A stretch of DNA of 64,000 nucleotides, from the NCBI GenBank assembly GCA_043721915.1, contig JAYSPV010000045.1:10631-74630 (forward strand), read 5' to 3'. Below are positions 24,878-32,288 of the stretch, in pieces. A program made the translations under genes and the position numbers. The notes under the pieces were generated by a model. The model saw only the letters and a list, made by a program, of their open reading frames with translations. It did not search any database and was not told the origin of the DNA. The first letter of the stretch is position 1. The number at the start of each line of letters is the position of its first letter. The stretch comes from UBA668 sp043721915 (GTDB taxonomy: Bacteria > Actinomycetota > Acidimicrobiia > Acidimicrobiales > Ilumatobacteraceae).

Positions 24878-26086
24878 TCACCTCTTTGGCCACGGTTGAG
24901 CGATGCCACGCAGCATGCCGATGTCGACACGGGCATAGACCGCGGTCGACGAGATGTTCCGGTGGCGCAGCACTTGACCGATGTCAGGCAACGACACCCC
25001 GGCGGCGACCATCGTGCAAGCCAGCGTGTGACGCAACCGATGAGCACCGACTTGTGGGAGCCCGGCGCGTTCACAGGCGTTGCGCACGATCATTGACACA
25101 CCACCCCGGCCCAGTCCAACGACCGGTGCGATCATTCGCAGGAACACTTTCCGATGCTTCGATGCTGGTCGTCCCCGCATGAGATAGGCGGCGACGGCTT
25201 CGCCGACCTCAACCGGGATCGGCAACCGGTCGACACGCCCGGCCTTGCCATGGACAGTGATCACCCCGGCGCGCCAATCGAGGTCCTCGAGCGTCAACGA
25301 CGCAACTTCGCTGGCCCGCATCCCCAACCGGATCAACACCGTCAGCACTGCGAAGTCGCGGCGACCCGCAGCGGTTCGCCGGTCGCACGAGCCGAGCAAC
25401 GCCCGCGCGTCACCCTGGCCGATGCCTCTCGGCAGAAACGACGAACGTCGCCCGGTGATCGCGAGTGCAGCCGCTGACAGATCCGCACCGATCAACCCGC
25501 GGACATGACAGAACCGTAGGAACGCCCGCACCCCGGCCACGAAGAACTGAACCGACCCAACCGACACCATGCTCGCCTCCCGCGCAACCGCGCCGGTCAC
25601 GCCAGCGGTGACAACACGATCAAGATCGCCGTCGGGTGCGCACCAACCAAGGAAACGGCGTGCCCGCGCGACGTACGCCTTGGCGGTGCAGCCAGCAAGA
25701 CCGCGTTCATCGATCAGGAACACCTCGAACGCGTCCAACAGCGCATCGGCTTGCGACTGCGATGCCGTCTGCGGAGGCACCGACAGCACCCCTGCATCGG
25801 TCAAGAACACGACCAACTGCACCAGGCTCCGCGAGGTTGTCGACGACCGATAGCCCGCCGCCCGTCGCGCCGCGAAGTACTCGCCCACACGATCCGAGGT
25901 CAGATCCGCCACCGCCAAACCGCCCGCATCGAGCCAGCGGCTGACATGTGCGACAAGCCTCAACTCGTTCACGATCGTCAACGGCGTGTAACCCAACTCA
26001 CCCAACCTGGCCTTGAACCCATCCGCGAACGGAGCCAACGGCCCCACCACACGAACCTCGTGCACCTTCGAAACCGGACCTGACAT
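24878..26086 (-). CDS. RIT tyrosine recombinase A
   Basis: 402 residues, first gene of the trio, with a strong GGAGGAG Shine-Dalgarno before the ATG. A longer N-terminal region (LGELGYTPLTIVNELRLVAHVSRWL, then a second SAM-like domain DAFEVFLIDERGLA) precedes the catalytic core: LGMRASEVASL, GAHRLRHTLACTM and VLRHRNISSTAVYARVD. All catalytic residues are present. A 51-bp leader separates it from the right terminal repeat. Confidence 0.88.
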   Translation of the reverse strand: MSGPVSKVHEVRVVGPLAPFADGFKARLGELGYTPLTIVNELRLVAHVSRWLDAGGLAVADLTSDRVGEYFAARRAAGYRSSTTSRSLVQLVVFLTDAGVLSVPPQTASQSQADALLDAFEVFLIDERGLAGCTAKAYVARARRFLGWCAPDGDLDRVVTAGVTGAVAREASMVSVGSVQFFVAGVRAFLRFCHVRGLIGADLSAAALAITGRRSSFLPRGIGQGDARALLGSCDRRTAAGRRDFAVLTVLIRLGMRASEVASLTLEDLDWRAGVITVHGKAGRVDRLPIPVEVGEAVAAYLMRGRPASKHRKVFLRMIAPVVGLGRGGVSMIVRNACERAGLPQVGAHRLRHTLACTMVAAGVSLPDIGQVLRHRNISSTAVYARVDIGMLRGIAQPWPKR

Positions 26087-26137
26087 GACTCCTCCATCTG
26101 TAGAAACTGAAGAGCCAACGCTGCCAGCAGACCTCAG

Positions 26138-26227
26138 GATTATGCCGACCTTTCCAAGCTGGTCACCCCCACCGGGCAGGCACTACGCGCACGAGTCGGC
26201 ATAATCCAGATGTCGGCATAATCGACA
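26138..26227. repeat. RIT right terminal inverted repeat
   Basis: Reverse complement of 22875-22964 with one mismatch. The ATTATGCCGAC-type motif occurs three times here too, in mirror order. The interrupted transposase frame reads into this repeat and stops at 26140. Confidence 0.95.
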
Positions 26228-26871
26228 TAGACCGAACGTGGCACCCCGCGTGAGGCGAGCCCGTGACGCAACGCAGCCTCGAGACGGACAGTGTCTTCGG
26301 AATGCCCCCACCGGTAGCCGGGGATCGCCCGCGAGTGATCATCGATGAACGCGAACAGGTAAGCCTTGTGGCCGCCAACGACCGGTCCGTGCAACGCGTC
26401 GCCGGTCCAGCGGTCGTTCGCGGCGGCGGCTTCGAACCGGCCGAACGCTGCTGGTGGTGTCCCGTCGGGGCGGGTGTTCAAACCGTGCCGGGCGAACAAA
26501 CGTTGAATCGTGCGTTCCGACGGCGCCGTCCCGTCGACCGCGGCGATGATCGCGGTCACCTGCGCGGCGGTGCGCCCCGGGGTCTCCCGCTTCAACTTGA
26601 CCGCCAACTCCAACACGCCAGCCGGCGTGGACGGCTCGCTCACACGCGGGGTTGGCACGAGCGCTTCGAACCCGCCGGCACGCCACTCACGGATCCAACG
26701 ATCAAGAGTTGACCGGCCCACACGCACCCGCACGCCGGTCGGGTCGGTGTGCTCGCGGGCCGCGACCGCGCGGACCAGCACACCACGATCGGCTTTGGAC
26801 ACTGACGGGTCAGCGGCCTCACGGATCAACGAGTAACGGAACAACCCGACATCACGATCACGGTCCTGCAC
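26221..26871 (-). pseudogene. DDE transposase, 5' (N-terminal) part
   Basis: 217 codons of transposase: an N-terminal HTH (VRVGRSTLDRWIREWRAGGFEAL), a second HTH-like region (GRTAAQVTAIIAAV) and the start of the RNase-H core with the first catalytic Asp in DRWTGDALHG and YLFAFIDDHSRAIPGYRWG. It ends at SVYVD, where the RIT element begins; reading continues into the terminal repeat for 27 residues to a stop at 26140. The VD codons are present again at the start of the 3' part. Confidence 0.85.
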
Positions 26872-26916
26872 ACAGCCTCCTGACGGTCCGGGGTGGACGC
26901 CGCCGAGAATGCCAGC

Positions 26917-27501
26917 TCAACAAACAGCCGCCCAGGGCCAACCCGTGTTGGACAACAATCGGCCTCGGCTCGCCGACGACGCGAACGACCACGGCCCCGC
27001 CGGGCCGAGCCGCAACACCGCCGCACGCGCCGCCACACCAACCGCTTCGACCGCATCAGCGAACACCGTCGCGGCCGGTTCGATCGGCCCGAGCAACGGA
27101 TCAAGATCGTGCGCCAACACCGTGAACCAGACCCGAACCATGCCCGCGTTGACCGCGAACCGGCGCAGCCAACCCCGCACCGTCGACACCGGCACCCCGA
27201 CCAACAACGCGATCCGACGATGCCCCCAACCCGACGCCTTCGCGACCAGCGCCGCCCCGATCACCTCGACCCCGTCACGCCGACGCAACAGACCGTCGCT
27301 GCTGATCAACACGTGCGTGACCGCACACACCGCACACCGCGAACGACGAGCACGATGCCGCAACACGACCTCACGACAACGCAGAACCCGCCACCGAGCC
27401 CACCCCCACGGACACAACCGACCAGCACAATCCGGGCACCCCAACTCGCCAGCCAACAAAGCGCGTTCGACTTCCAGCCGATCCGTTCCTACAATCTTCA
27501 A
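26917..27501 (-). CDS. Zinc-ribbon/HTH transposon accessory protein (DUF6431-like)
   Basis: 194 residues from a TTG start. N-terminal Cys pairs (CPDCAGRLCPWG; RRSRCAVCAVTHVL) form a probable zinc ribbon, followed by HTH-like GWGHRRIALLVGVPVSTVRGWLRRF. Proteins of this type are found next to DDE transposase/ExeA-like ATPase pairs; the DUF number is from memory and less certain. It is 45 nt upstream of the transposase on the same strand and probably part of the transposon, perhaps binding its ends. Confidence 0.65.
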   Translation of the reverse strand: MKIVGTDRLEVERALLAGELGCPDCAGRLCPWGWARWRVLRCREVVLRHRARRSRCAVCAVTHVLISSDGLLRRRDGVEVIGAALVAKASGWGHRRIALLVGVPVSTVRGWLRRFAVNAGMVRVWFTVLAHDLDPLLGPIEPAATVFADAVEAVGVAARAAVLRLGPAGPWSFASSASRGRLLSNTGWPWAAVC

Positions 27502-27521
27502 CAGTGCCCCCGGGCATCAGG

Positions 27522-27566
27522 AAGAACCCTCCCGTCACCGGCAAAAGTGAGATCGGGAGGGTTCTT
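27522..27566. terminator. 13-bp perfect hairpin upstream of the transposon operon
   Basis: AAGAACCCTCCCG, a 19-nt loop and the exact complement. It lies just outside the first transposon gene with no gene running into it. It may block read-through into the transposon or belong to the transposon end. No clear T-tract, so the terminator call is tentative. Confidence 0.4.
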
Positions 27567-27797
27567 GCGCGTACAGAACAAGCACTGTCCCACGAACGCA
27601 TAACAGAGACAGCCAAAGGCTGCCCCTCCCCACCATCCCCACCCACGACGTCGCTACAACACCCGCGCGTCCTCAACCAGCCCGGCGCTCAACACCGGCA
27701 AAGCTTGCCGGCTGACTGCACCGCACCAGGGCCGAACCCACCCACAACGCTCGTCAGCGACTACCGCTTCCACTGCGAACTAGTGCAGAGACCGCTT
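27567..27797. other. Intergenic stretch between transposon and integrative element
   Basis: No convincing gene. The open frames here have no recognisable domains and atypical composition (Pro/Ser/Gln-rich). It lies outside the att repeat and contains the unresolved outer boundary of the DDE transposon. Confidence 0.5.
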
Positions 27798-27837
27798 TGG
27801 AGCGGGTGACGGGAATCGAACGCGCATAGCCAGCTTG
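27798..27837 (-). repeat. attL: 40-bp copy of the tRNA-Gly 3' end
   Basis: Matches 30014-30053 (CCA end, acceptor and T-arm up to the anticodon of tRNA-Gly) with one mismatch at 27822, same orientation. After 27837 the similarity stops and no tRNA can fold. This is the tRNA fragment left at the far side of an integrated element. Confidence 0.88.
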
Positions 27838-27987
27838 TAAGAAAGGTATGCGGGTGGTGAGGGGCAGCGCCGAATCGGCGAAATACCAGTTAGATGAGGC
27901 TGTGAATTGACCGTTGTTCGCCTCGGCCGACCCCTGCACGCCGTTCTGAATGCCGCGCCAATGCCGCGATGGGCGTAGGATGGCGCT

Positions 27988-29541
27988 GTGGCACGCAAGC
28001 GTCAGCGCCGAGCACCCGATAGCGGGGCGGTCATCCAGAACCGCTCCGGCACGTGGCGCGCCCGCACCTACGTGGGCGACGGCAAGCACGTGTCGCTCGG
28101 TTCGTTCCGCGCGAAGGCCGACGCCGAACGGGCGCTGCTGCTGGCCGGCGCCGACCAGCAGCGCGGCGCCTGGGTCGACCCGCGCGACGGCAAGATCACG
28201 CTCGAGGCCTACGCGAACCATTGGCTGGCCCATCGCCACAACCTGCGCATCCGCACGGTCGAGCTGTACCGCAGCCAGCTCGACAACCACATCATCCCGG
28301 CGCTCGGCCAGCGGGAGCTGTCGAAGCTGTCGACGCCAGAGGTGCGCGTGTGGCTCGCCGACCTCGTCCAGGAGAGCGGCCTCGCGCCCACGACCGTGGC
28401 CAAGTGCTACCGACTGCTGCGCACGATCCTGAACACCGCCGTCGAGGACGAGCTGATCATGAAGAACCCGTGCGTGATCGATGGCGCTGCCACGGAGCGT
28501 TCGCCCGAGCGGCCAATCGCCACGATCGCTCAGGTCGACGCGCTTGCAAACGCGATCGACCCTCGTTGGCGAGCACTCGTGCTCCTGGCCACCTATGGGT
28601 CGATGCGATGGGGAGAGCTGACTGCGCTTACCCGGCAGCGCATCGACCTGCAGGCGGGCACGGTCGAGGTGGTCGACCAAGCCCTGGAGCTGTCCGGCGG
28701 AACAAGAGTGCTCGGCCCGCCCACGACCGACGCCGGCCGACGCACGATCACCATGCCGGCGTTCGTGGTCGACGAGCTCGCCGACCACATGCGTCGCTAC
28801 GTGGGGCCGGAACTCGACGCGGTCGTGTTCACCGGCCCAAAGGGTGCGCCCTTGCGGCGGGGCAACTGGAACGGCAAGTGGAACGCACTGCGCAAGGCGG
28901 TCGGTTGCGAGGGCTTGCGCTTCCACGACCTGCGCCACACCGGCAACACGCTTGCTGCCTCGACGGGCGCGAGCACCAAGGAGCTGATGGCGCGCGTCGG
29001 TCACAGATCGGCGCGAGCGGCATTGCACTACCAGCACGCAGCGGGGGAGCGTGATGCGGCGATCGCTGCTGCCCCGGATGCGATGGCTCGGCCACAGGCG
29101 TCGAGGGCGGAGCCGCTCAATGCCCCCAGTACGCTGCGCAGCCTTCCGTACACTGGGTCCATGGCCGTCCAGCATTTCGTCGACGAGCAGGGTCGCTACG
29201 ACGGCAAGACTCTGCAGCAGCTGTGGCCGTCGGTGGTCGACGAGGTGGTCCGTGCCGTCGACCCGGCCGAGGTGATCCTGTTCGGCTCGGTGGCCAGGGG
29301 TGAGGACGGACCCGATTCCGACATCGATCTGCTGGTCGTGTTCGATCACATCGAACCGGTGGAGAAGCGGCCGATGATGGCGCGCATCCGATCGGCGATC
29401 GAGACGTTCGCTCCGGTCGATGTGATCGTCACCGATGCGGCCGAGATGGCCGATCGCCACGACGACGTCGGCTCGATCCTGTACTGGCCCGCCCGCGAAG
29501 GTCGAGCGGTGTATCGGCGGGCGAGTGTCCAAGCAGTCTGA
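27988..29541 (+). CDS. Tyrosine integrase fused in frame to MNT nucleotidyltransferase (MntA-like antitoxin)
   Basis: 517 codons from GTG 27988 with no stop. Residues 1-60 look like an arm-binding AP2-type domain (SGTWRARTYVGDGKHVSLGSF). Residues 75-165 are the core-binding domain. The catalytic core has Arg in SMRWGELTAL (about 206), FHDLRHTGNTL (about 313), and VGHRSARAALHYQ with His and the Tyr nucleophile (about 347). From residue 392 (an in-frame ATG at 29161) comes an MNT-fold minimal nucleotidyltransferase with GSVARGEDGPDSDIDLLVVFD, the GSx10DxD motif. The ATG at 29161 would give a free 126-residue antitoxin, so both fused and separate products are possible. The integrase half matches site-specific integrases acting at tRNA genes. 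Confidence 0.85.
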   Translation: MARKRQRRAPDSGAVIQNRSGTWRARTYVGDGKHVSLGSFRAKADAERALLLAGADQQRGAWVDPRDGKITLEAYANHWLAHRHNLRIRTVELYRSQLDNHIIPALGQRELSKLSTPEVRVWLADLVQESGLAPTTVAKCYRLLRTILNTAVEDELIMKNPCVIDGAATERSPERPIATIAQVDALANAIDPRWRALVLLATYGSMRWGELTALTRQRIDLQAGTVEVVDQALELSGGTRVLGPPTTDAGRRTITMPAFVVDELADHMRRYVGPELDAVVFTGPKGAPLRRGNWNGKWNALRKAVGCEGLRFHDLRHTGNTLAASTGASTKELMARVGHRSARAALHYQHAAGERDAAIAAAPDAMARPQASRAEPLNAPSTLRSLPYTGSMAVQHFVDEQGRYDGKTLQQLWPSVVDEVVRAVDPAEVILFGSVARGEDGPDSDIDLLVVFDHIEPVEKRPMMARIRSAIETFAPVDVIVTDAAEMADRHDDVGSILYWPAREGRAVYRRASVQAV

Positions 29542-29923
29542 GCCGCACGAGTGGCTGCGGTTCGCCCACGACGACCTCGCCGCTGCCGGGCTGCTGCTGA
29601 CCGATGCAGCACTGCCGGCCCGTATGGCGTGCTTCCACGCGCAGCAGGCCGCCGAGAAGGCTCTCAAGGCCTCGCTCGTGCACTCGGCGATCCAGTTCCG
29701 CAAGACCCACGACCTCGTCGTGCTGGTGGCGCTTCAACCCGAGCCGGTTCGGTCGAAGGTCAGCGAGCTCGACCTCCAGCAGCTCCAGCAATGGGCCGTG
29801 GATGCGCGCTACCCGGCCGACCTCCCCGACATCACGGCCGGCGAGGCAGCTGCAGTCGTCGCCATAGCCGACCAGATCGTCGCCGTCGTGAGCGTTGCCC
29901 TGGGGGCGAGCGGCGCGGCCTGA
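29525..29923 (+). CDS. HEPN-domain toxin (HepT-like)
   Basis: 132 residues from GTG 29525, overlapping the end of the MNT reading frame by 17 nt. HEPN four-helix pattern: EWLRFAHDDLAAAGLLL, ARMACFHAQQAAEKALKASLV, the conserved KTHDL, and a long C-terminal helix. In HEPN/MNT modules the nucleotidyltransferase neutralises the HEPN RNase by nucleotide transfer. Overlapping gene order (MNT then HEPN) is typical. The canonical Rx4-6H spacing is not exact here (FRKTHDL), so RNase activity is inferred from family only. Confidence 0.82.
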   Translation: MSKQSEPHEWLRFAHDDLAAAGLLLTDAALPARMACFHAQQAAEKALKASLVHSAIQFRKTHDLVVLVALQPEPVRSKVSELDLQQLQQWAVDARYPADLPDITAGEAAAVVAIADQIVAVVSVALGASGAA

Positions 29924-30013
29924 GGCTTCGGCCGCGTGCGACTTCACCACCTCGCCGGAGCCCCCGAGCGAGACGACGCCCAGACCAACGACATGCGCTG
30001 ACCTGGGCAGACG

Positions 30014-30088
<75 letters not shown>

Positions 30089-30121
30089 GAACTTGCAGAC
30101 GCAGAGCCTACCGTCGCGTCG

Positions 30122-30403
30122 TCAGCGGTGGAACTCGACGACGAACACCGCATCGTCGGCGGGCTCCACGTGATGCCGCCTTTGCGGAGGGATGTCGACC
30201 GATCCGTCCGCCGAGATGACCATGGCATCGTCGCGGGCGTCCTCGAACACGAAGCGCACTGACCCCCTACGCACCCTCAACCGTCCCCACACCCCATCGG
30301 CGACCTCGTGCGCGCTGCGTAGCCCGCTGGGCGTCGACACGGCGGTGAACTCTGGCGTGGTGCGCACCAGCGACAGACCTTCGGGCATCGTGGGCTTGAG
30401 CAT
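30122..30403 (-). CDS. DUF1971 (cupin-like, TehB N-domain-like) protein
   Basis: 93 residues. LKPTMPEGLSLVRTTPEF, ADGVWGRLRVRRGSVRFVFE, SADGSVDIPPQRRHHVEPADDAVFVVEFHR follow the DUF1971 pattern, a small beta-barrel found alone or fused to tellurite-resistance proteins. I start at ATG 30403, where homology begins; the in-frame ATG at 30454 adds a non-conserved tail. Function unknown. Confidence 0.75.
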   Translation of the reverse strand: MLKPTMPEGLSLVRTTPEFTAVSTPSGLRSAHEVADGVWGRLRVRRGSVRFVFEDARDDAMVISADGSVDIPPQRRHHVEPADDAVFVVEFHR

Positions 30404-30514
30404 GCGCAGATCGTACGGAGCGATCGATCCAGTCGTCCGCCTGACCGCCGCCACCGGGCGACAGGCGAGCCTCGCGGTGGCATTCGCCCGGGCCGCGCTG
30501 TTGCCGGCAGTGGG

Positions 30515-31000
30515 CTAGCACGACTGCTTGTGTGCTGTGGGGATGTACGCCCACTCCTTCAAGCGCGGATCGACCACGACGTATACGTCGATGCCGGTGA
30601 GATCGCGGTTCGCCAGCCACTGTGCGATCAAGCGGTGGTTGCCGTCCAGGACGTACAGCCAATCGTGCGTGCCGGTGGACACGAGGACAGGTTCCAGGTC
30701 CACGGCGAAGCGAAGATCGACGGGTCTGCGCCCCGACTCGTCTCCGACCTGGAACGACACTGCCCGGGCCAAACCGCCAGCGGATGGCTGAAGGTCTTGC
30801 AACCAGCAGGACGCGCCGGTCGTGTGCTGCTGGAACTCCCACCACAACATGACCGCATCGGCATCGGAGGGCTCCAACGTGGCGCGGTGAGCACGCAGTT
30901 CACTCGGCGCGCTGGGCAGCATGGTGGTGCGCGAGTGGGTGACCATGCGATACAGGTGGTCGTCGATGGCGGCCGGTGACACGGCCTCGCCGAGGATCAC
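30515..31000 (-). CDS. Unknown protein with ParB-like DGNHR motif, coupled to a 2OG oxygenase
   Basis: 161 residues from GTG 31000, which overlaps the stop of the upstream oxygenase (GTGA). Not recognised. The C-terminal half has WLYVLDGNHRLIAQWL followed by DVYVVVDPRLKEWAYIPTA, resembling the ParB/sulfiredoxin-like D-G-N-H-R nucleotide-binding loop. The N-terminal half is featureless. Coupling implies a job with the oxygenase, possibly as a partner or second enzyme in one pathway. Confidence 0.6.
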   Translation of the reverse strand: MILGEAVSPAAIDDHLYRMVTHSRTTMLPSAPSELRAHRATLEPSDADAVMLWWEFQQHTTGASCWLQDLQPSAGGLARAVSFQVGDESGRRPVDLRFAVDLEPVLVSTGTHDWLYVLDGNHRLIAQWLANRDLTGIDVYVVVDPRLKEWAYIPTAHKQSC

Positions 31001-31971
31001 GCCGCCCCCGACGGCCGGCCGTTGACCGTGGCTTGGAACTTCTGCATCAGGTGCGGACCGGCCTCGATCGCGTCGTAGCGGGGCTGCTCGCCCTCCGCCA
31101 GGCACGTGGGCAGGCACTCGATGACGGCATCCCAGTTGGCGTTGTGGAAGAACGCGATCGACTGCCGGCGACCGGTCGGCACCTGCACCCGGTGCATCGT
31201 CGAGCGCCAGCGGTCGTTGGTCCAGCGGGCCATGGCGTCGCCGAGGTTGACCACGAACGAGCCTGGTTCGGCGTCGACGTCGTGCCACTCGCCTGCAGGG
31301 CCCTGCACCTGTAGCCCACCCTGCTCGGGGTCCGCGAGCAGGATCGTCAGCGTGCCGTAGTCGGTGTGCGCTCCTGCCCCGAACTGGCCCTCGGCCACTG
31401 TGCCGGCGGCGCCACGCGGTGGGTAGTTGAGCGCTCGCATCGCACTCGTGTGTCGCTCGATCATCGGGGCGAAGTGATCCTCGGCAAGACCGAGGCCGGT
31501 CGCCATCAGACTCAGCAACCGCGCGGCCAGATCGCTGAGCGCGAGGAAGTAGTTGCTCCACGCCGGCTCCATGGCCGGCAGCATCGCCGGCCACAGGTTC
31601 TGCGACCACGCGAACGCTTCATCGGGGTCGGTGATCGTGTGCGTCGGCCGCACGACAGGGCCGATCGCGAAGCTCTCCTTCAGATCCGGGGCGCCGCCCT
31701 TGCCCAGCGACTTCGCCAGCGTCTCGCCCGCAAGTGCCGAATAGCCGTACGGATAGCCGGGGTAGGGCATTGCCACTGTGAGTTTTTCGTCCAACGGCAT
31801 GTCGAAGAACGAACGGGCGGTCGCCCACGCCGCCTCCACGATCGGGGCAGGTACCTCGTGATTGACGATGGTCAGGAAGCCGACACGTTCGCAGGCCGCG
31901 CTGATCGCCGCCGGTGCGTCTGGCGCGTGCAGATCGATGACGGGCACCCAGCCGCTGGCGGGGGACATCAT
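30997..31971 (-). CDS. 2OG-Fe(II) oxygenase, isopenicillin N synthase-like family
   Basis: 324 residues from the ATG pair at 31966-31971. The N-terminal DIOX_N region reads PVIDLHAPDAPAAISAACERVGFLTIVNHEV. The Fe2OG domain carries HTDYGTLTIL (His, Asp) near residue 210 and the distal His in STMHRVQVP near 268, with RQS providing the 2OG-contacting Arg/Ser. This is the plant/IPNS-like branch (IPNS, ethylene-forming or gibberellin oxidase-type). Substrate unknown. Coupled to the 161-residue ORF downstream. Confidence 0.85.
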   Translation of the reverse strand: MMSPASGWVPVIDLHAPDAPAAISAACERVGFLTIVNHEVPAPIVEAAWATARSFFDMPLDEKLTVAMPYPGYPYGYSALAGETLAKSLGKGGAPDLKESFAIGPVVRPTHTITDPDEAFAWSQNLWPAMLPAMEPAWSNYFLALSDLAARLLSLMATGLGLAEDHFAPMIERHTSAMRALNYPPRGAAGTVAEGQFGAGAHTDYGTLTILLADPEQGGLQVQGPAGEWHDVDAEPGSFVVNLGDAMARWTNDRWRSTMHRVQVPTGRRQSIAFFHNANWDAVIECLPTCLAEGEQPRYDAIEAGPHLMQKFQATVNGRPSGAA

Positions 31972-32288
31972 CTGCCCACAGTTCTCTGTGGGGTTGAAAG
32001 AATGCGTGCGGGCACGCGGCACCGGTTGTGTCGCGTCAGGTTGACGCCGTGTCGGCATGGGACTTGCGCAAGAGAACGGGGCCACGATCGTGGCGGAGGC
32101 GCGACCTCGGTCATCTCGCGAGTTTGGCAGGTCGGTTTCTTGTCGCTCGTAGCGTGCAGCAATCGGTGCGGCCTCGCGGTGGGCGCAGATCGACGGGTTC
32201 GGCGGCGTTCCCTCTTGTGCGTTGTCGAGCCGTGTGCCTAGTGTCGGTGCTTGTTGTCGGCGGACACCAGCCTCTCGGAGGGTCGAAC
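31972..32288. other. Divergent intergenic region upstream of the RHS locus
   Basis: 317 bp between the 2OG oxygenase (minus) and the RHS gene (plus). Frames are open but not conserved. Promoters for both directions should lie here; I could not assign them with confidence. Confidence 0.4.

Larger units (their letters stand above)
22875..26227 (-). mobile_element. RIT (recombinase-in-trio) element
   Basis: Three consecutive tyrosine recombinase genes in one direction between 90-bp inverted terminal repeats (22875-22964 and 26138-26227), identical except at 22929. Three adjacent tyrosine recombinases with terminal inverted repeats define RIT elements. The element is 3353 bp, has no passenger gene, and all three recombinases keep their catalytic residues. 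A GTCGA(C/T) sequence flanks the junctions on both sides. Confidence 0.88.
21313..27566 (-). mobile_element. ATPase-assisted DDE transposon interrupted by a RIT element
   Basis: Genes in transcription order are a zinc-ribbon protein (27501-26917), a DDE transposase (26871 and on, split) and an AAA ATPase (22128-21313). The ATPase start overlaps the transposase stop by 4 nt. I could not find convincing outer inverted repeats, so the boundaries are the outermost recognised parts and may lie somewhat beyond. A 3.35-kb RIT element sits inside the transposase gene. Confidence 0.7.

Noticed and set aside
27504..27809. Small gene between the transposon and the tRNA-Gly element
   Set aside because: Frame crosses the 13-bp hairpin and the att fragment, Pro/Ser/Gln-rich composition, no recognisable domain.
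27988..29160. Part of a phage genome or conjugative island
   Set aside because: Only integrase, MNT and HEPN lie between the att repeats; no structural, replication or transfer genes in the 2.2 kb.
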